Source: Emydura subglobosa
Taxonomy: Eukaryota; Chordata; Testudines; Chelidae
Assembly (NCBI GenBank): GCA_007922225.1
Contig: ML679956.1
Location: 17,891,049-17,955,048 of the forward strand
DNA: 64,000 bases
Direction of reading: 5' to 3'
The notes below the pieces were generated by a model, which was not told the DNA's origin, ran no database searches, and saw only the letters and a program-made list of their open reading frames with translations. The position numbers and the translations under genes are program-made. Shown here in pieces: positions 10,964-22,200 of the stretch. Numbering within the stretch: position 1 is the first letter of the stretch; every line of letters starts with the position of its first letter.

Positions 10964-12589
10964 GCAGAGAACAGTGGCAAAGCTCTCTCCATGCTGGCAA
11001 CAAGCACAGGAAATGAAAATTCAAATCTTCCCAGGGCTTGAGGGGAGGGGACTTTTCCTGCTAGCGTGACCACAGAGCAGCACAGCGCGACTGTCCAGAG
11101 CGGTCAAAATGGGGCATTGTGGGATACATTCCAGAGGTCAATTAATTCGATTTAAGTCCCGTTGCATCTACATTGACACTAAATCGATTTAACAAATTCG
11201 AAATAGGCGCTATGCCACTTTCAGAGGTGGTCTTAAGTCAATTTTACAGGCATCTTAATTCGAATTAACAGTGGGGCCAGTGTAGACACGGGTGTAATTA
11301 AATCAAATTAAGGGAGTTTAATTCGACCTAAGTCACCAGTGTAGACCAGGGAAAGCTGAGGCTATTGGAGTCACTGGAAAAGTATAATCCTGGCTCTTGC
11401 CAGACACTATGAAAAGAAATACAGGTTACATGGCAAGTTGAAGTCCTGAAAGTATGAGAGAGAATACCACTTTGTAAGTGGTAGCTTGAACAAATCAGGT
11501 GAGGTCTGTAGTGGTCTTCAGTTGCCTCAGAGCAATTTACATGACTCCCACCCACTCTTATTTGGACTTAGACCTCAGTTTGGGGGTAAATGGCTACCTA
11601 TGTCTTTGGTCAAAATGAGGTCACTGGACATTGCCCAAAGGGGATACTTTAGGGAGCTTTGCAAGAATCACAGACACAGTCTTGTCCCGCTTCTAATCTC
11701 AAGTAGCCCAGGGAAATGCCAGGATATTATTACCACTTGATCTCATAAGGGCTCCCAAGATCACGGTAGTATTAATACTGACTTCAAGGAAAAAATAAAT
11801 TGATTTTCTGCCTTTTTCTAGAAAGTTCTCCTCATCAGGCTCTGCAAAAAGCTGAAAAACACAGCGTGAGGTAGTTTCTGGAGTTTTGTGTATTCTTGAT
11901 AAACACAAAGATATGGCACCTGCGAAGTAAATCATAGTCCTGGGCTGAGGATGAATCCTATTAGGCATAACATCTCATCTCATAAAAACGTTAATAGAAG
12001 ATGAAGATAGGGAAACAAATGGTGTCAAAGAAACAAAAGTACAGTTCTTAGTGAAGCCTGGTGGTGGAATGCTGATCTCATGCACAGACATGCTTCAGTG
12101 CTTCCCCTTCCCCCAGCATCCCACTGGACCCAGAACTTCAGGGAGGACACCCTCCTGCCCTCCTCAGTGGCACTGAGACTCAGATAGTGCCTTGTCCACT
12201 TCCGTCCATGGGGCGTTTGGGGGAGAACAGCAGATAGGAGCCATTCAGAGACAGCAGCTGGTAGGAGCAGCTGCAGAAACAGTCAAAGCAGGGAACTTCA
12301 GACATTTTGGAGAACTTTTCACAATTTTGACTGGATTTTCTCTGCGCTGTGATGATTAGTTGTTTGCACCAACCTTCTCCTTCCCCCTCCTCACAGTCTC
12401 TTTACCTCAGGCTCACTCCGCACCTGCCACTCTTACTTCCTTCTTCCCTACTCCCACCCTTCCCTTAACTTTTTCTTTCCATTTAGCTTATCTCCTCCTA
12501 GTAACCCTAATTGCCTGAACAAAAATTATAGAACTAACAGGACATTTGCTGCCATCACTATAGTCACTCTGCTTTTATGTTATACTCCA

Positions 12590-12735
12590 TCTTATGTCTG
12601 TCTTGTCCATGTAGATTGTAAGCATTTCAGGGCAGGGACTGTCTACTACTCTCTTCATACAGTGTCTAGCACAATGGGCCCAATTCTTGGTTGTCCCTTA
12701 GGCACTACCATAATAAATACGATTAATAATAATCA
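12590..12735 (+). repeat. L2/CORE-SINE-type 3' tail (tentative)
   Basis: The sequence has the familiar order: GTAGATTGTAAGC, GGGCAGGGACTGTCT, CAGTGTCTAGCACAATGGG, GGCACTACCATAATAAATA, then short AAT-type repeats. Related tails occur near 18838 and 58690. The family assignment is from memory and not certain. Confidence 0.45.
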
Positions 12736-12801
12736 TGAGCCAGAATTAATGAGCGGTGAAATTGACAAGAATGACAGCCCCTCCATCACTGTAAGGGAAT
12801 G

Positions 12802-13002
12802 CAGTGTCTACACTGACACTGTGTCGCCCTAGCTATGCTGACAAAAGCCCTACATCTCTTGTTGAGATGGTTTTATTTTGTTGAGAAAACGGCAGTTTTG
12901 TTGGTGGGGGAGAGGAGGCGAGGGGGGCGTGATTGCAGTGTGTACACCAGCACTGTTTTGCTGACTTTTGTCAATAAAACTCTCTAATATAGACCAGGCC
13001 TT
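12802..13002. mobile_element. MITE-like fragment (tentative)
   Basis: The left side reads CAGTGTCTACACTGACAC and the right side, inverted, GGCCTGGTCTATATTAGAG. Both flank a GC-rich interior, and TGCTGACAAAAGC / TTTGTCAATAAAAC motifs occur near each end. This resembles Harbinger-derived MITEs of sauropsids. The arms are poorly matched. Confidence 0.35.
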
Positions 13003-13989
13003 ACCTCACCCACCTTGTTCTTCTCATATCCTGGGACCAGTACGGCTAAAACACCACTGCAGACTGGGATAACATTATGTCTATGTGACTTTTGACCTCT
13101 TCCATTGCTTCTCAGTGGTAGGAAGTAGAGAGCACCACTGAAAAAAAGAAGTCAACAAACAAAACATATTCCAGTAGATGAAGCAAAAGTCCAGGGTTTC
13201 ACTACCACGTCAAACAACTGAACCATAGCCTTGAATTCTTCCAAGAGGGTATATGAGAGTGTCCAAGTAAAAGGTCAAATCTCTGTACTGTAATGTTCTC
13301 AGAAAGTTCAAGAAAAAAGAAGCTTTGTATAAACCTCAACATTAAATACTCCTTGATGGTATCTATCCTAATTCCAGCCCCACAGGAATTGAGTGCACAT
13401 CCTTGGAACCCCATTCTGGTCCTGTACATGCTACTCCAGTTGAACCCTTGTGGCAGGTGTCAGTGTACTTTCCATTCATTAAAGTAGACTTCCTGATAAC
13501 TACTATTTTCAGTAAGATTTCTGAATTTTGAAGCTGAGTGCTTTCTCTGATGACACCTAGTATTGTACTTCTGATTCAGACATGTAGTCTTCATAACTGT
13601 CACAGCATTTATTCCAAAGCAAATCCTTCCCTCTGTGAAGTGACAAAATCCGATCTGTGGAAGCACTGACAATCTCAGAGAAGAGAAGTCATGTGTCTTC
13701 TAATGAGATCCGCTACATGGTCATGTGGCTGTCAGTACATAAATTCATCATATTCTACATATTGATCATTCAGTCTTTATCCACAACAGGGGAAGATAAG
13801 ATGTGTAGGCACATTTCTTTGGCCTTCCTTTTGTTAATATAAACACATAGCAACAATATATTAAAAAGCATTCTACCAAAACAACATCTGGGGAGAGAAT
13901 GAGAGAACAAACAATGTGTGAAAGATGTGTCATGTTGCTTAATGCATTACTAGAAGGCACTCAGGTACTATTGTGATGATCAAGATATA

Positions 13990-14290
13990 ACAAACTTGTA
14001 TAACATCTCCTTAACATCTGAGGATAAGACAAGAAGCAATGGGCTTAAATTGCAGCAAGGAAGACGTAGGTTGGACATTAGTAAAAAATTCCTAACTGTC
14101 AGCGTAGTTAAGCACTGGAACAAATTGCCTAGAGAGGTTGTGGAATCTCTGTCATTTGAAGTTTTTAAGAACAAGTTAGACAAACACCTGACAGGAATGG
14201 TTTCGTCAGTCCTGCCTTTAGTGCAGGTGACTGGACTAGACAACCTGTTGAGCTCTCTTCCTGTCCTACATGTCTATGATTCTGTGATTT
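13990..14290 (+). mobile_element. CR1 LINE, 3'-end fragment
   Basis: This is 5'-truncated and in plus orientation. It encodes the degraded end of CR1 ORF2 ([20 protein letters not shown], then VVKHWNKLPREVVESLS and VFKNKLDKHL). It continues into the CR1 3' region TGGACTAGACAACCT and closes with TCTATGATTCTGTGATT, the CR1 terminal repeat. It lies in TOP2B intron 1. Confidence 0.85.
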
Positions 14291-16054
14291 CAGTGAAGCT
14301 ATACCCTTAGAAATTACATCTCCTTTGTTAGGCTAGTAGAGGTATGTTCATGAAATGTTAAATAATTGATGTAGTCAACTTCAGGGTCTCACTGGTTGCT
14401 GTGCCTTAGCACTCAGAGCCTTAATCCTGGTTCTACTGAGATCATTTTACACTGGTTTTGCATAAAGCTAGCCAAATGAGTGCATTGGGAACTCCTTTGG
14501 CATTGGAGGATTCCCAGGATGGCATAGCAATGGCAGAATACCTGTATGCCATCCTGTTTCTCGGTTTTTGGTTTGGGGGGTCCAGGATGGAGTGCCATTG
14601 TGTTTGATCCTTTGGATTTATGATAGTTGAATGTAAGTAGTGCAGCCATTGGGCTGCTCTAGTTTATAACTTAGGTGGCTTCAGATTCAGGGGTGGGGAA
14701 GGGCACAAAGATGTATTGTCACTTTGTCTGTCCTCCCATAGCTGCACTGAGTTTAGAATCAGAACCCAGGTGTCTGTATTGATAAACTGGTTAAAGAGAA
14801 ATGCGCTTTCTTACTTTTATATAAACTTCTTTTCTGGAATCACCCACACAGTCCTCCTCCCTTCTTTCTTGTTTCCCTTCCCTTTCCCTCTTCAGAAAAT
14901 ATGCTTGTTGGCCTAATTGGTTTATTGATGCTTTTAAATGTTTATATCGACAGTTGCTTCTAAGTCAGTGAACTGGCTTTATGAGAGAAGACTGTTTCAT
15001 ATACTAGGGGAATACCGCCAGTATTATGTCTCCTACTAACTTCTCTGCCTGTCAGGCAAATGTGTGATATGGGACCAGGTACCTTTGGGGGTGATTCCAA
15101 TTAAAAGAATCCTTATGTACAAATAAGGATAAATACCATAGCATTTCTGTATCTAGTCATTCACTAGATTTGCCCTGGCTGGCACAGAGAAGTGTTTCAG
15201 TAAAGCCTGTTACTCTGAGAGGATTTAACCTCTCCTTTGGAGTTTATGTTGTGGGAGGGAAATGTTTTAACCAGAGGGAGATGCCCCGAATTAGCATATT
15301 ACTGGAAGACTTGGCCATACTTCTCCTCCCACACCCTCCCAGTACGGTACACTGTACAAGTTACAACTGTGATTCTCCTCTCCTTATACCAACTGATGGG
15401 AGGTTGTGTCTGTTTTCTCTCATTGTAGCCTCTCCATCTTTCTGGTGCTGAAAGCCCTGCATCCAGCTTACTTCATCATAAACCAGTGTAAATCACTTTT
15501 GAATCCGGTCTTAATTACTCAGTGGGCTAAAAAGGATGTGTAAATTATGTTTGGTGTGCTTTAAGGCCTATAGTCCAGAAAGGATTCCTGTTCAGGACAG
15601 TACTTTTACATATTCTTAAGCCCTACTGAAATTGATCAGGGCCTAACAGTCCACACCAAAATTTAAAGGAATTTAGTTTCATTGTTTAGAGTACTGCTAG
15701 TTGGATGAGTTCAGCATTAGTACATTTAAGCACAAAATTGAAATTTTCAGTGTCCTTATCTCAGAAACAGAAAGAACCTTACTTAAATTATTCCTTTTGT
15801 AACATACTATTTTACCATAATATGATGTCTCACACAGAGTATGTTGCAAGAGGTTTAAAACCTGTGGAAATTAGTATGCAAACCATCTAGTAATGTGCTC
15901 AATTATTTCTGTAACCAGTGTTCTGAGCTCAAGAATTGAATTTGAAAATGAATCTCTAAATTAATTTAAAGCTCAATCAAGATTTGTTTACAGCTTTAGA
16001 GAGTTATAAAGATGGATTGAGTGAACTAGATTGTTAGTAACTTGCTTCATTCTC
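14291..16054. other. end of TOP2B intron 1, no recognised feature
   Basis: No exon or clear repeat is seen between the CR1 fragment and the exon 2 acceptor. Reading frames at 15170-15451 and 15705-15890 lack recognisable domains. No CpG-rich first exon is present, so exon 1 lies upstream of the window. Confidence 0.6.
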
Positions 16055-16083
16055 TTTTTTTAGACTTTATTTGATAATCAGAA
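16055..16083 (+). promoter_or_regulatory. TOP2B: tandem 3' splice acceptors at TOP2B exon 2 (beta-1/beta-2 type)
   Basis: The main acceptor AG is at 16062-16063. A second AG, inside CAG, is at 16080-16081, 18 nt downstream. Use of the second site would drop TLFDNQ. In human TOP2B the known beta-2 form carries a five-residue TLFDQ insertion at this same point. The sequence here has an extra Asn, so the isoforms would differ by six residues. That both sites are used is inferred from homology; the sequence only shows that both exist. Confidence 0.6.
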
Positions 16084-16237
16084 CAATGCTTCAAAAAAAG
16101 AAGAGTCAGAAAACGTTAGTAAGAATGATACTTCAAAGAAGATGTCAGTTGAGAGAGTTTATCAGAAAAAGACTCAACTTGAGCATATCCTTCTTCGTCC
16201 TGATACGTATATTGGATCAGTGGAACCTTTAACTCAG
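16064..16237 (+). CDS. TOP2B: TOP2B exon 2 (N-terminal tail, start of ATPase)
   Basis: This exon has 58 codons and starts and ends in phase 0. It follows a tttttttag acceptor and is followed by gtgggt. It encodes [15 protein letters not shown], a Lys/Ser-rich linker, then [19 protein letters not shown] and [14 protein letters not shown], the first strand and helix of the GHKL ATPase domain that also make the dimer arm. The first 18 nt end in CAG and can act as a second acceptor (see the tandem acceptor entry). There is no start codon here; the short Gly/Ala-rich exon 1 must be upstream. Confidence 0.96.
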
Positions 16238-19200
16238 GTGGGTTTCCATTAAATTCAGTTTTCCTGGTGTGCAAGATTACTAGTTTCTCAGTGTGTTTGT
16301 TGGTATTTTTAGAATGTCCAGCCACTGAAATGCAACCTATCAGGATTTGTTATTTATTCTGATAAGGTAAAATTTGTACATAATAACTTTTTCTGACCAT
16401 GGATCTGACTATGAACCCAGGGAAAATGGGAGTTACTATACGCACTTTTGTATCTTCCAAATTCTGGGCTGCTTTAGGGTCAAAATAGTTCCCACTATAA
16501 GTTAGCGCAGTCTGCACTATGTTGCCTGTGGCCTATACTGCTCTTGTATGCTGCCAGAGTGGCATATAGAGGTCAGAGAGGGAGACAGAATTCGTCCCCA
16601 TAACTGTAATTTGAAGTAAGTAGAAAGTAAATAACTGCAATAGCTTTCCCTGTGGGGAAATCTAGATCCATCTAACATAATATGTCTATCAGATGGTTAC
16701 AAATGCCTAAGATATAAAAATAGAAGCAATTACTTCCCGCCCCCCCCTTTTTTTTTTCAAAGGGCTGACAGATTGGTTTAATGTCAAATAAGATATCAGG
16801 TGAAGGGATTAAAATAAAATTTTACATCAAATTCTTTAAATGTTAAGTAATCCATATTATATCAGCATGAACATTTCCTTTTGAATACAAGACAATAAGT
16901 ATTTTTATTTTATTTTCCTTATATGTAGTTAATGTGGGTTTATGATGAAGATATTGGAATGAACTGCAGAGAAGTCACTTTTGTCCCAGGCTTGTACAAG
17001 ATCTTTGATGAAATTCTTGGTAAGTATTTTTAATAATGATAATGATCTTAAAGCTCTGCCACATATTTCCTCCTGAAAGTTCTGAAACTACTTAACATAT
17101 TAAACGGATATACAAACTACAGACAGAAATACCTTGATCCACTACTGAAATGAAGTGTAATAACTGTTCAGTGCACATCAGCTCTAAAGAACAGTTTAGA
17201 AAAGGAGGTGAACGTTTGGAGGAAGAAGTACTATATCCAGAATATAAATACCCAAATTTGACTTTTTACCAGGACATTAGAATCAGTTGCTATGGAATTT
17301 TTTAATAAGCAAAAAAGGTCATGACTTCATCAACTGATTTGAAAGAAGAAACATCCAGCAGCACATCTAGCACTGTGGAGGGAAGTTGATTCAGTATTGA
17401 CTCAGATGAAGGAGTACCACTTCCTGAATCACCAACACTGCCTCCTGCAGCACCTAGGTGTCTCTTGAAAATTTTGTAAGCAAGCATTTGAGTTAATCCT
17501 TTGGCTGGTAGGTGATTTTTAAAGTCCTGAGATTGGCCCTAATCCTTCCACATACCGTGTGTGAAATTCTGGCCCCATGTAAGTCAGTTGGAGTTTTGCT
17601 ATTTACATCATTGAGGCCAGAATTTCACCTCATACCACTAAAGCTGTGCTGATATCTGAAATGAAAAGGAAAGAATACATTTTAGCTAAATGGAGAGGAA
17701 GAGAGATTTTTATTTCAAATTTCTAAATATATTATAAACAGTGAGAGGCATGAAAATGAGTACCATGCATCACTTTTTCTATGCTCCTGTTGCTGACTCA
17801 GTAATAGAATTTACAGACTTTAAAAAGGAACCATTTCCAGCCTGCCTCTTTCAAAAGGAAGGTGCCTAACAAAGGTTCATGACAGGAGAAGTTAGTATCA
17901 TATAGTTTGTCACCTCTCTGCAGATTACCAGCAAATGCTTCAGAGACGATTGTTGAGGACCCGTGGCGTATATAAAAACAACATAAAAATTACAGTTGTA
18001 ATTGTGCATGCTTTTTAATGAAGTTTCCTGCTTGATGGTCTTTAACAAGAACACTTGAAATGTGTCTGATTTCATATTGCACTGGGATATACTGTATTCT
18101 CTTTCTATCCATTAAAATGTGTTTTATTTTTCTCTGAGTTTATCTTTCTGTCCTTGGGGTGTTTGTTTTAATCCATATTTTGTCTGAGGAGGCATATTCT
18201 GAAAATTACTGTAATATATTTTCATGTTCGATGACCACCTTAGAATTTCTCAGTTCAGTTGCTTGTCATTCATAGAAATTCAAATGTAGTTTGATTAATT
18301 TCCTGATCAAATTTTAACTTCTTTATAACCTGGCTTTTACAGCTATTCTGAGTTAACACAGTCTGCAATCAATCATTCAAGCCCTTTAAAAAAGAATTTC
18401 CCTGTGACTTCAGCACAAGTCCCACTTATGGTGTGCTGCAGGATTGGGCTTGCAGTGGGGAATGGGTATAAATATATTTTGGGAGGTCAGCTAATTTGGT
18501 GATGCATGCTATGTGTAAGTTTTTTAGTTAATATTTTTAGTTATTATAACTTCTGATATTAAGAAATTTCAGAACATAATAAACTGAATTTCCTCCATAC
18601 TACACTTGATTGTATTCAAATACTTGGTCCAATAAAAGATAAAACCTCATCCATGGTGTCTTTCTACTAGGAAAACAGTAATTTCAGTATAATAGATGTA
18701 ATTAATTGTGTATTCAAAACACCACTGAGCAAGGGTTAGTCTAGAACCAAAATTAAAATGTTGGTATGAATGTCTGTTTTGTACTGTAGTCAGCTTATAA
18801 TACTAATTAGTTGTAAATTTAACCCCCATCTTATTTGTGTTGGGCTCATCTTTTTGCTATGTGTTTGTACAATGCCAATCACAGTGGGACCTTGGCATGG
18901 GATAAGACACTACTGCAATACAAATAAATAATAATAGCAATCTGTAAAAGCTGATGAATTTTTAATTTGTGTTTAACTTTAGGAATATTCTTCTCCAAGA
19001 GATTATCTCAGGATTTGAGGCCAGGAAGAAATAGTTAATAATGAGTGAAAGTATAATAAAATTTGTAGTTAGATTCCATAGCATTGCAAAATGGAAATAA
19101 TGATGGTTGAGATGTACAGTATGTTAGAATCAGTTATGAAAATGGGCTTATGACCTATTCTTTTGTGTTTACTAATAACATAGCCTAGTTGTTTGAAATA

Positions 19201-22200
19201 GAAAACGTAACCCAGAAAGTCTGATTGAAGGAATCAAATCATTTCCTTCAGCTTGTTATATTTACCTAGTTATATTTCCTGATTTCAATAAGAGGTAAAG
19301 AAAATGTCAAAAGGGGAGTTTCTCAAACATTTTCTGTACATTGTAGCGTGTATGTAATTAGTTTCATACATCAAGTAATTGGTTGTTATTTATTGGCCTA
19401 AAAATGTTAATTTTTTTCGTAGTAAATGCCGCTGACAATAAGCAGAGGGACAAGAATATGACCTGTATTAAAATTTCCATTGATCCGTAAGTAGAAGCAC
19501 TTGCTAGCTGACCTTCTCTGTCTGGGAAATGAGAGTTGAACTTTTTTACAACAGATCATATTTATTTAAATATACCATTTTCTCATATCTTATTGAAAGT
19601 ATTTATTCTGTTATATTTGAAGGAGAAATTGTTCTGAAATTGTGAAGAATAATTATCACCACTTTGAATTCAAAGTAACTTGCTTACCTAAACCACCCTT
19701 TAATAAATTTTGTGTACAAAGCTGATAAAACCTGAAATAATCTAAACATTCAAAGTTGAAGCAAGTTTGGCAGTGTACTTTAATACCAGAAATGGAGTTT
19801 GAATCAACCTTGATCTCTGCTGCATAAACTTCTACTTCTTGAGCTATGGAACTAACTACTTTAGCAGGCAACAGCATACGGCTATTTTACATGAATCATT
19901 TACAAGGAGAGGTTGCATAACACACTGAACTGGTTGGTTGTGTGTGTGTATGTATGTCTATATATATATATATATATATGAATATAAACAGCATAGCTAA
20001 GGATAAGAATATGGCAGATTCTTTCTGAGCGGCATCCTTGTAGCTATGTGGGTGGGATCTGGGTTTGCCATATTAGAGACCTGGATTCTGTTTGCAGTTT
20101 GTCTAATTTCTCAGTAGGATATGAGGTATTACTTAATAATATTGAATTGTTAAGAGCATAGAATTATTAATGCCAGTCAGTAGGACAAGAGAGTAAAAAA
20201 TTCATGGTTATCTGCTTTCCAGTGCATTGCACATTCTCCTTGGACAAAAAGATTTTTATGGCAGGGAATGGGAGAAGGAAGAAGATGATTATCAAGAGTA
20301 CAGTCCTTGATAGTATATTCTTGATTGATATTAATTGAATCTGTGTAAAAACTTCTGTAGGAGTGTTTTGGTACTAATAAATTATTTGAATGGATGTCAC
20401 TATTTGTTCATTTGCAGTGAATCAAACATTATTAGTATCTGGAATAATGGGAAAGGAATTCCAGTTGTGGAACACAAAGTAGAAAAGGTGTATGTTCCTG
20501 CTTTAATCTTTGGACAGCTGTTAACATCTAGCAATTATGACGATGATGAGAAAAAAGTTACAGGCAAGAATCTTATTAATATGTTTTTGGCTGGTTAAAC
20601 AACTAATTCTGAGTTTTCTTTTCTTGATTCGTGGTGAGAGATGACGATTTGTGAACTTCCTAATCATTATTTGCCAGTTTTTCTGTTTCTATAAAATTGT
20701 CAGAAACAAACTGCGTTTGCATGGATTTTTTTGTTTTATTTTTTGCACAAACATTGTTTATAGAGAACTGTATTCTTGCAAGTAACTAACAGTACCCATT
20801 TATATGTAATTATCCCCTTAGCATTGTCCTAACAAAGAAAATCCCAATTCTTAGATTTTAAAAATACTATATTTTCTTTTACACAATTTCAGGATTCAAA
20901 ATATATTATAAAATACAAATTTACATTTAATACATTATATAGTATTAATCTGAAATAGTAGTTTATATGCATACTCAAATATTAAACATTTTAAACTGGC
21001 AAAACAGAAGGAAAAGTTTAGTGGGCTAGATCAGTTAGGCTCTGGATCAGCACTTAAACACATGCTAATCCTGATTTAGGTCACGAATGAAAGTAAATTT
21101 TGTTTCATTCTAGTGTATTTGCACCACTAAACTATGATGATTTGGCATGGTTTCAAGATTCTTCTCAAGTGACACCCAAGAATGAAATAATATATACATT
21201 ACTGGTTGGGTTTCAGATGCATTGCTAAAGATTTTTTGGGAACTTGTATATGGTTTTTTTGCTCCATTCTTGATTTAAGCCAGGAATACTATTCTCTCAC
21301 CTTCTTGAATATTAAATTGAGCTGTGATGTATAATTATAGCTTAAATATTTACATTTGTAATCGGGGTTCTTGTGTGCCCTCCATTCCATGTAATTAATA
21401 GGCACAAAAGAGTAAAATGTGCCCACATTTGGGTAGAAGAGGGAAGCAGTAGCTATAGTGATTATTTTTTACCTCATCTCTGGGAACCCAGGAAAATTTC
21501 TCTATGCAGACAATACGCAAATAGGGATCTGTGTGTCTGGGGATGTATGCACAGATAGGTAGTGATGGAGTTGGGGAGCAGTCACGCTATGGCATATGCC
21601 TCTATGTACACAGGATCTGATTCTGTTAAGTTAACTGCACTTTGTACCCAATCCCTAGTGAATTTCTAAGTGGAAATATGAACTGTAGATAATACCAGAT
21701 TAACTAACCATACACTGTACCTTCTGTTCCCCTTCAAATAGGGGTTTTGTTGTGCTGACATGTCAGGCAGAATCATTGGCAGCAGGGTTTCTGAGAGTTT
21801 TGCCAGCAGAGGGGGCATAAGGTGTGTGGAGATGTTTTCTTTCCTCAAAGAAATATCAAGATTCATGGGATTTGGCCAGGAGTTGCCCATGGAGTTAGTG
21901 CATCCATGGGAATTCCAGGACTGCATCCCTTTACCTCCTCTGCAAAGCTGCCCCCCATGAATGGGGGTAACATTTAGTCCCAGGTTGATACCCAGTTAGC
22001 TTGTAAAATGAAAACAGCATGTGCAACTTCCTTGTGAATGTCCAAGGCAAAAAGTTACTAAATTAGGTCCCAGTCCTTTACTGATGTCTGTTAGCATGGT
22101 CCCTTGCACCTGGTAGAAGTCCTTAATAATGGGAACACTTCATTGAAGTAATTTGTAAATATGATACGTGTAATTTCTGCTTTAAAAAAACTTAATGTTT

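Larger units (their letters stand above)
7720..11351. mobile_element. decayed two-gene PIF/Harbinger DNA transposon
   Basis: This element of about 3.6 kb carries the two genes typical of Harbinger transposons: a DDE transposase (plus strand, 8044-9146) and a Myb/SANT-like DNA-binding protein (minus strand, 9497-10963). They are convergent. The left end reads about TATGTCTATACTG and the inverted right end about TGGTCTACACTGG. The inner ends are also related, with TTAATTC/AATTCGAATTAA motifs. Both genes have stops and frameshifts, so it is inactive. The exact ends and the expected 3-bp target duplication (TWA) could not be fixed. Confidence 0.85.
17020..19422. other. TOP2B intron 3
   Basis: This is a GT-AG intron of 2.4 kb. 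It contains a small inverted repeat (17561-17628) and an L2/CORE-SINE-type tail (18838-18945); the rest is unrecognised. Confidence 0.8.

Noticed and set aside
1..16063. TOP2B exon 1 or promoter CpG island
   Set aside because: No Gly/Ala-rich start exon or CpG-dense segment is seen. GC-rich patches belong to the hAT and Harbinger elements.
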